A stretch of DNA of 64,000 nt, from assembly GCA_045660545.1 (NCBI GenBank), contig JAZREA010000025.1:1-64000 (forward strand), in the 5' to 3' direction. Made by a program: the position numbers and the translations under genes. Source of the stretch: JAZREA01 sp045660545 (lineage in GTDB: Bacteria; Bacillota; Clostridia; Monoglobales; Firm-18). The notes beneath the pieces were generated by a model that made no database searches, was not told the DNA's origin, and saw nothing but the letters and a program-made list of their open reading frames with translations. Shown here piece by piece: positions 61,938 through 64,000 of this stretch; the stretch's first letter is position 1; each line of letters begins with the position of its first letter.

Positions 61938-62855
61938 CTACGAGGTTAGTTTAGAAAGCTTCATCCGTCCAAGCATATCATATCCTATTGTATTAGCATT
62001 TGTTGAAGAAATAAATTCAGCCTTCGCAACTAAGGGAGAATTCTCTATAAACGGACGAAGCAAAATGCTGCCACCACCAACAAATATTGCCGGATTAGAA
62101 CGCAGATCAACCTGCAGTTCTCGGAGTTGATCCAAAATGCCTTTGGCGTGTATCCTTGTTTCTGCAACGATTGCATCTTTTACCTCTTGTGGGAGAATTG
62201 TCTCTTTTCCGCTGAGCACCGCACTGACATGCTCATCATCAATATTCATATTGTGCAGAATATTAACTTTTCGCGCAATCTCGTTATTCATGGTGATGAT
62301 ACCTGATTCAAGACTGCGGCAGAACTGCATATCAGGTTTACCATTGCGAAGAAGTAGTACATCAGTGGTGTAGCCACCGATATCAACAACAAACATTCGC
62401 ATTGTATTAACAATAAGATTGCTTTTAGGAACAACTGCTGCATACGCCTGCGGGAATACCATAACGTGATTGATAACAATGCAGTACGGTTTATCGTTAT
62501 AAACAAAGCGAATTTCATTCTCTCTCTTGAAGTAATTAGCAAAACGGTCCTTTAAGACACCGTAATGTTCTGGCGGAAGACCAACAGCAAGGTCAATACT
62601 TTCTACCGGCATATACTTGCCTGTGGACTCAAGTTCTTTGGCAATGGCAAATAGTGTAAGAATAAAATATCTCTCATCTTCGGTTTTATCCATCATATAT
62701 GTAATTCTTTTACTGCTGAGCGTCCAGTAACGTCCGTCATATTCTAATACTTCATCAGATATAGGCGGTTTTATGGTATGTTCAGATAGTCCCGAAATAA
62801 ATGAGTGATTCACGGTTTTAATAGCAGAATTACCGTGGTCGATTGAAATTAACAT
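61938..62855 (-). CDS. parM: ParM/StbA actin-like segregation ATPase
   Basis: 305 residues. Phosphate 1 motif ISIDHGNSAIK at about 3-13, phosphate 2 VVDIGGYTTDVLL near 160-172, adenosine region FVGGGSILL near 265-273. Forms filaments that push apart plasmid or ICE copies. ATG 62855 after GGAGG; a longer frame has no site. Confidence 0.9.
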   Translation of the reverse strand: MLISIDHGNSAIKTVNHSFISGLSEHTIKPPISDEVLEYDGRYWTLSSKRITYMMDKTEDERYFILTLFAIAKELESTGKYMPVESIDLAVGLPPEHYGVLKDRFANYFKRENEIRFVYNDKPYCIVINHVMVFPQAYAAVVPKSNLIVNTMRMFVVDIGGYTTDVLLLRNGKPDMQFCRSLESGIITMNNEIARKVNILHNMNIDDEHVSAVLSGKETILPQEVKDAIVAETRIHAKGILDQLRELQVDLRSNPAIFVGGGSILLRPFIENSPLVAKAEFISSTNANTIGYDMLGRMKLSKLTS

Positions 62856-62950
62856 TTTGAATACCTCCAATTTCATATTATACTATATAAATTACACTCT
62901 TTTAAATGAGTATTTACAACAAAATACGCATAACAATATAAAATGCTCAT

Positions 62951-62987
62951 AAAAAATGAGGCATAGCATAGTGCCATACCTCATTTC
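62951..62987 (-). terminator. Terminator after the primase gene
   Basis: Minus strand 11-bp stem GAGGTATGGCA/TGCTATGCCTC (with G-U pairs), CTA loop, then ATTTTTTAT. Confidence 0.85.
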
Positions 62988-62991
62988 GTGC

Positions 62992-64000
62992 TTACTGTGA
63001 TTTTCTACATTTGAGTAAATATTCCCAAATAAAATCATCGAGTCCTTTGTACCTTGGATCCCATACATAGGTTCCGTACTTGAAATTCATATTTGCAAGA
63101 AGTTCAAGCAATTTCTTATAAGCATCTCTGACATAGTAGTTTGTAGCCATATCCATATCAAAGGCTGTCATTATTTCGCTTAAACCTTCTTTTCTCAGTG
63201 TAATAAGAGCCTTTTCCAGTTGTGTCAGCGTATTTACCCCTGGAACTGCTATAACCGTAAGTCCTGTCAGCGTATGTATAACATCAGCTTTCATAGGACC
63301 TTCCGTAAGCAACGCCATAGGTCTTATCGGACCGACAATATGAGTCCAGCTTTCAGCACGGCACCCATCTTTCATATCGGTACTTGAAACCCAGCGGAAT
63401 TTACGCTTTTCAACATTATCCCTACGGATTTGAAGACCTTGTATTCTGCCTTGCATATCCCTGACAGGAATGAGAATACCTCTCTCATTTTGATAAAAAG
63501 ACCATTCCCCGGCAGAAGTACGATAGAAACCAGGTACACCTGCAAGATAACATCCCTCAGACTGAAGCTGTTTGGCGATAGCCGTCATACCGACAACAGG
63601 AGTTGTCTTATAACCGAGCTTCACAATGTTTTCATCACTGAGTCCACGGTTTATAAGATTTTGCCTGTGGTCCTGCGCAAGAGATAGCTTTGACAACAGC
63701 GCAGTATATGTCGCATGACGAGCTTCAATATCCGTTACAGGACAGTCAATAACGGGAGTTGGTATAACTGTCTTTTTCTTTCGTTCAACTATTTCGGGAG
63801 AACCAAGCCTTTTGAGAAGTTCTTTATGGACTTTGTCTCTCGGAGTATTTGTATATAATGCGTACAAGTCGAAAATTCCACCATAAATTCCGCATCTTGG
63901 ACATCTGTAAACATCTTTCTTTACATTGATGTTAAGATGCTTATTACGTGGCGAATCGTCGCAACACGGACACTGAATATAGTACGAACTTCGTCCATTT
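62992..64000 (-). CDS. CHC2 zinc-finger/Toprim primase-like protein (5' end outside window)
   Basis: About 336 residues visible, continuing past the right edge. The N-terminal part shows a zinc-binding pattern CPCC ... CPRCG followed by IYGGIFDLYALYTNTP, as in DnaG-type CHC2 fingers. Then GIFLIPV-like RGILIPVRDMQGRIQGLQIR and a Toprim core LLTEGPMKADVI, IAVPGVNTL, MTAFDMDMATN with the acidic residues. ICE of the Tn1549 group carry such proteins for element replication. An apparent TTG start at 63867 is internal, since the frame stays open upstream. Confidence 0.85.
   Translation of the reverse strand, partial: NGRSSYYIQCPCCDDSPRNKHLNINVKKDVYRCPRCGIYGGIFDLYALYTNTPRDKVHKELLKRLGSPEIVERKKKTVIPTPVIDCPVTDIEARHATYTALLSKLSLAQDHRQNLINRGLSDENIVKLGYKTTPVVGMTAIAKQLQSEGCYLAGVPGFYRTSAGEWSFYQNERGILIPVRDMQGRIQGLQIRRDNVEKRKFRWVSSTDMKDGCRAESWTHIVGPIRPMALLTEGPMKADVIHTLTGLTVIAVPGVNTLTQLEKALITLRKEGLSEIMTAFDMDMATNYYVRDAYKKLLELLANMNFKYGTYVWDPRYKGLDDFIWEYLLKCRKSQ

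Larger units (their letters stand above)
59041..64000. mobile_element. ICE, Tn916/Tn1549-like, left end (partial)
   Basis: Gene order XRE regulator, orf7-like sigma factor, orf8-like HTH_16, xis-like gene near the end, plus ParR/ParM and a CHC2/Toprim primase, follows the Tn916/Tn1549 plan. Composition is AT-richer than the chromosome. It abuts a broken rubrerythrin gene and runs past the right edge. No integrase lies at this end; conjugation and accessory genes would be outside the window. Confidence 0.8.

Noticed and set aside
63865..63867. TTG at 63867 as the start of the primase-like gene.
   Set aside because: The frame remains open to the right edge and encodes a CxxC...CxxC zinc finger upstream, so this is internal.
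1..64000. CRISPR arrays, rRNA genes, insertion sequences and prophage genes.
   Set aside because: No regularly spaced repeats, no rRNA sequence and no transposase or phage structural genes were seen in the window.

Overview
The window comes from a low-GC Gram-positive bacterium of the Clostridia type, probably a gut anaerobe. The evidence is PolC-type DNA polymerase III, the gene order pyrH-frr-uppS-cdsA-dxr-rseP-ispG-polC-rnmV, MecA, RicT and DarA genes, YycH/YycI, an ECF transporter module, a clostridial-type 2[4Fe-4S] ferredoxin, strong AGGAGG ribosome binding sites and sigma-A promoters with 17-base spacers. The species cannot be named from the sequence.

Layout. 1-1460: 5' part of purA with a leader that holds an intrinsic terminator. 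1578-3005: tRNA-Ser, then a barstar-family gene and a lipoprotein gene lying between two near-identical terminators. 3006-16250 (minus strand): a carbohydrate locus with heparinase II/III protein, membrane-bound AraC regulator, two tandemly duplicated sugar-binding lipoproteins, two LplB/LplC-type permeases, then glutamine synthetase and a DUF4091 protein. A GH88 unsaturated glucuronyl hydrolase at 29.7-30.9 kb fits the same job (uronic-acid polysaccharide breakdown). No ATPase gene for this importer is present, so a shared MsmX-type ATPase is likely. 16248-28420 (minus): YabE-like 3D protein, then the conserved RNase M5 / PolC / isoprenoid / phospholipid / translation block. 28719-29556 (plus): rplM-rpsI. 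30966-38924: mntP, yycI, yycH, a secreted protein, a DUF378 protein, an ABC-F ATPase, murA and a TPR protein. 39081-42742 (plus): potABCD. 42739-45620: a hypothetical coiled-coil protein, an SLH protein, an anchored protein and a 56-residue ferredoxin gene. 45683-47752: darA-holB-ricT operon. 47875-54336: mecA, then an operon of a methyltransferase, a fused EcfA1-A2 ATPase, ecfT, truA, a DUF5711 protein and cvpA. 54562-58916: lipoprotein, galE, DUF5662, a TrpB2-type enzyme and ferritin.

58967-64000 is the most interesting part. A short remnant matching the C-terminal end of rubrerythrin sits just upstream of ferritin, and immediately beyond it begins foreign DNA with the regulatory block of a Tn916/Tn1549-type integrative conjugative element: Xis-like protein, sigma-like protein, HTH_16 (orf8-like), orf7-like sigma factor, XRE repressor, ParR, ParM and a CHC2/Toprim primase that runs off the window. 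The element appears to have entered the rubrerythrin gene. The integrase normally expected after xis is absent at this end. A GC-richer, hairpin-rich non-coding stretch of about 280 bases lies upstream of the sigma-like/xis pair.

All functional assignments are by reading motifs and gene order; no database search was possible. The strongest unexplained signals are the rubrerythrin/ICE junction, the missing integrase, the structured ICE leader, the purA attenuator leader, and the SBP tandem duplication with its copied promoter and operator-like repeats.
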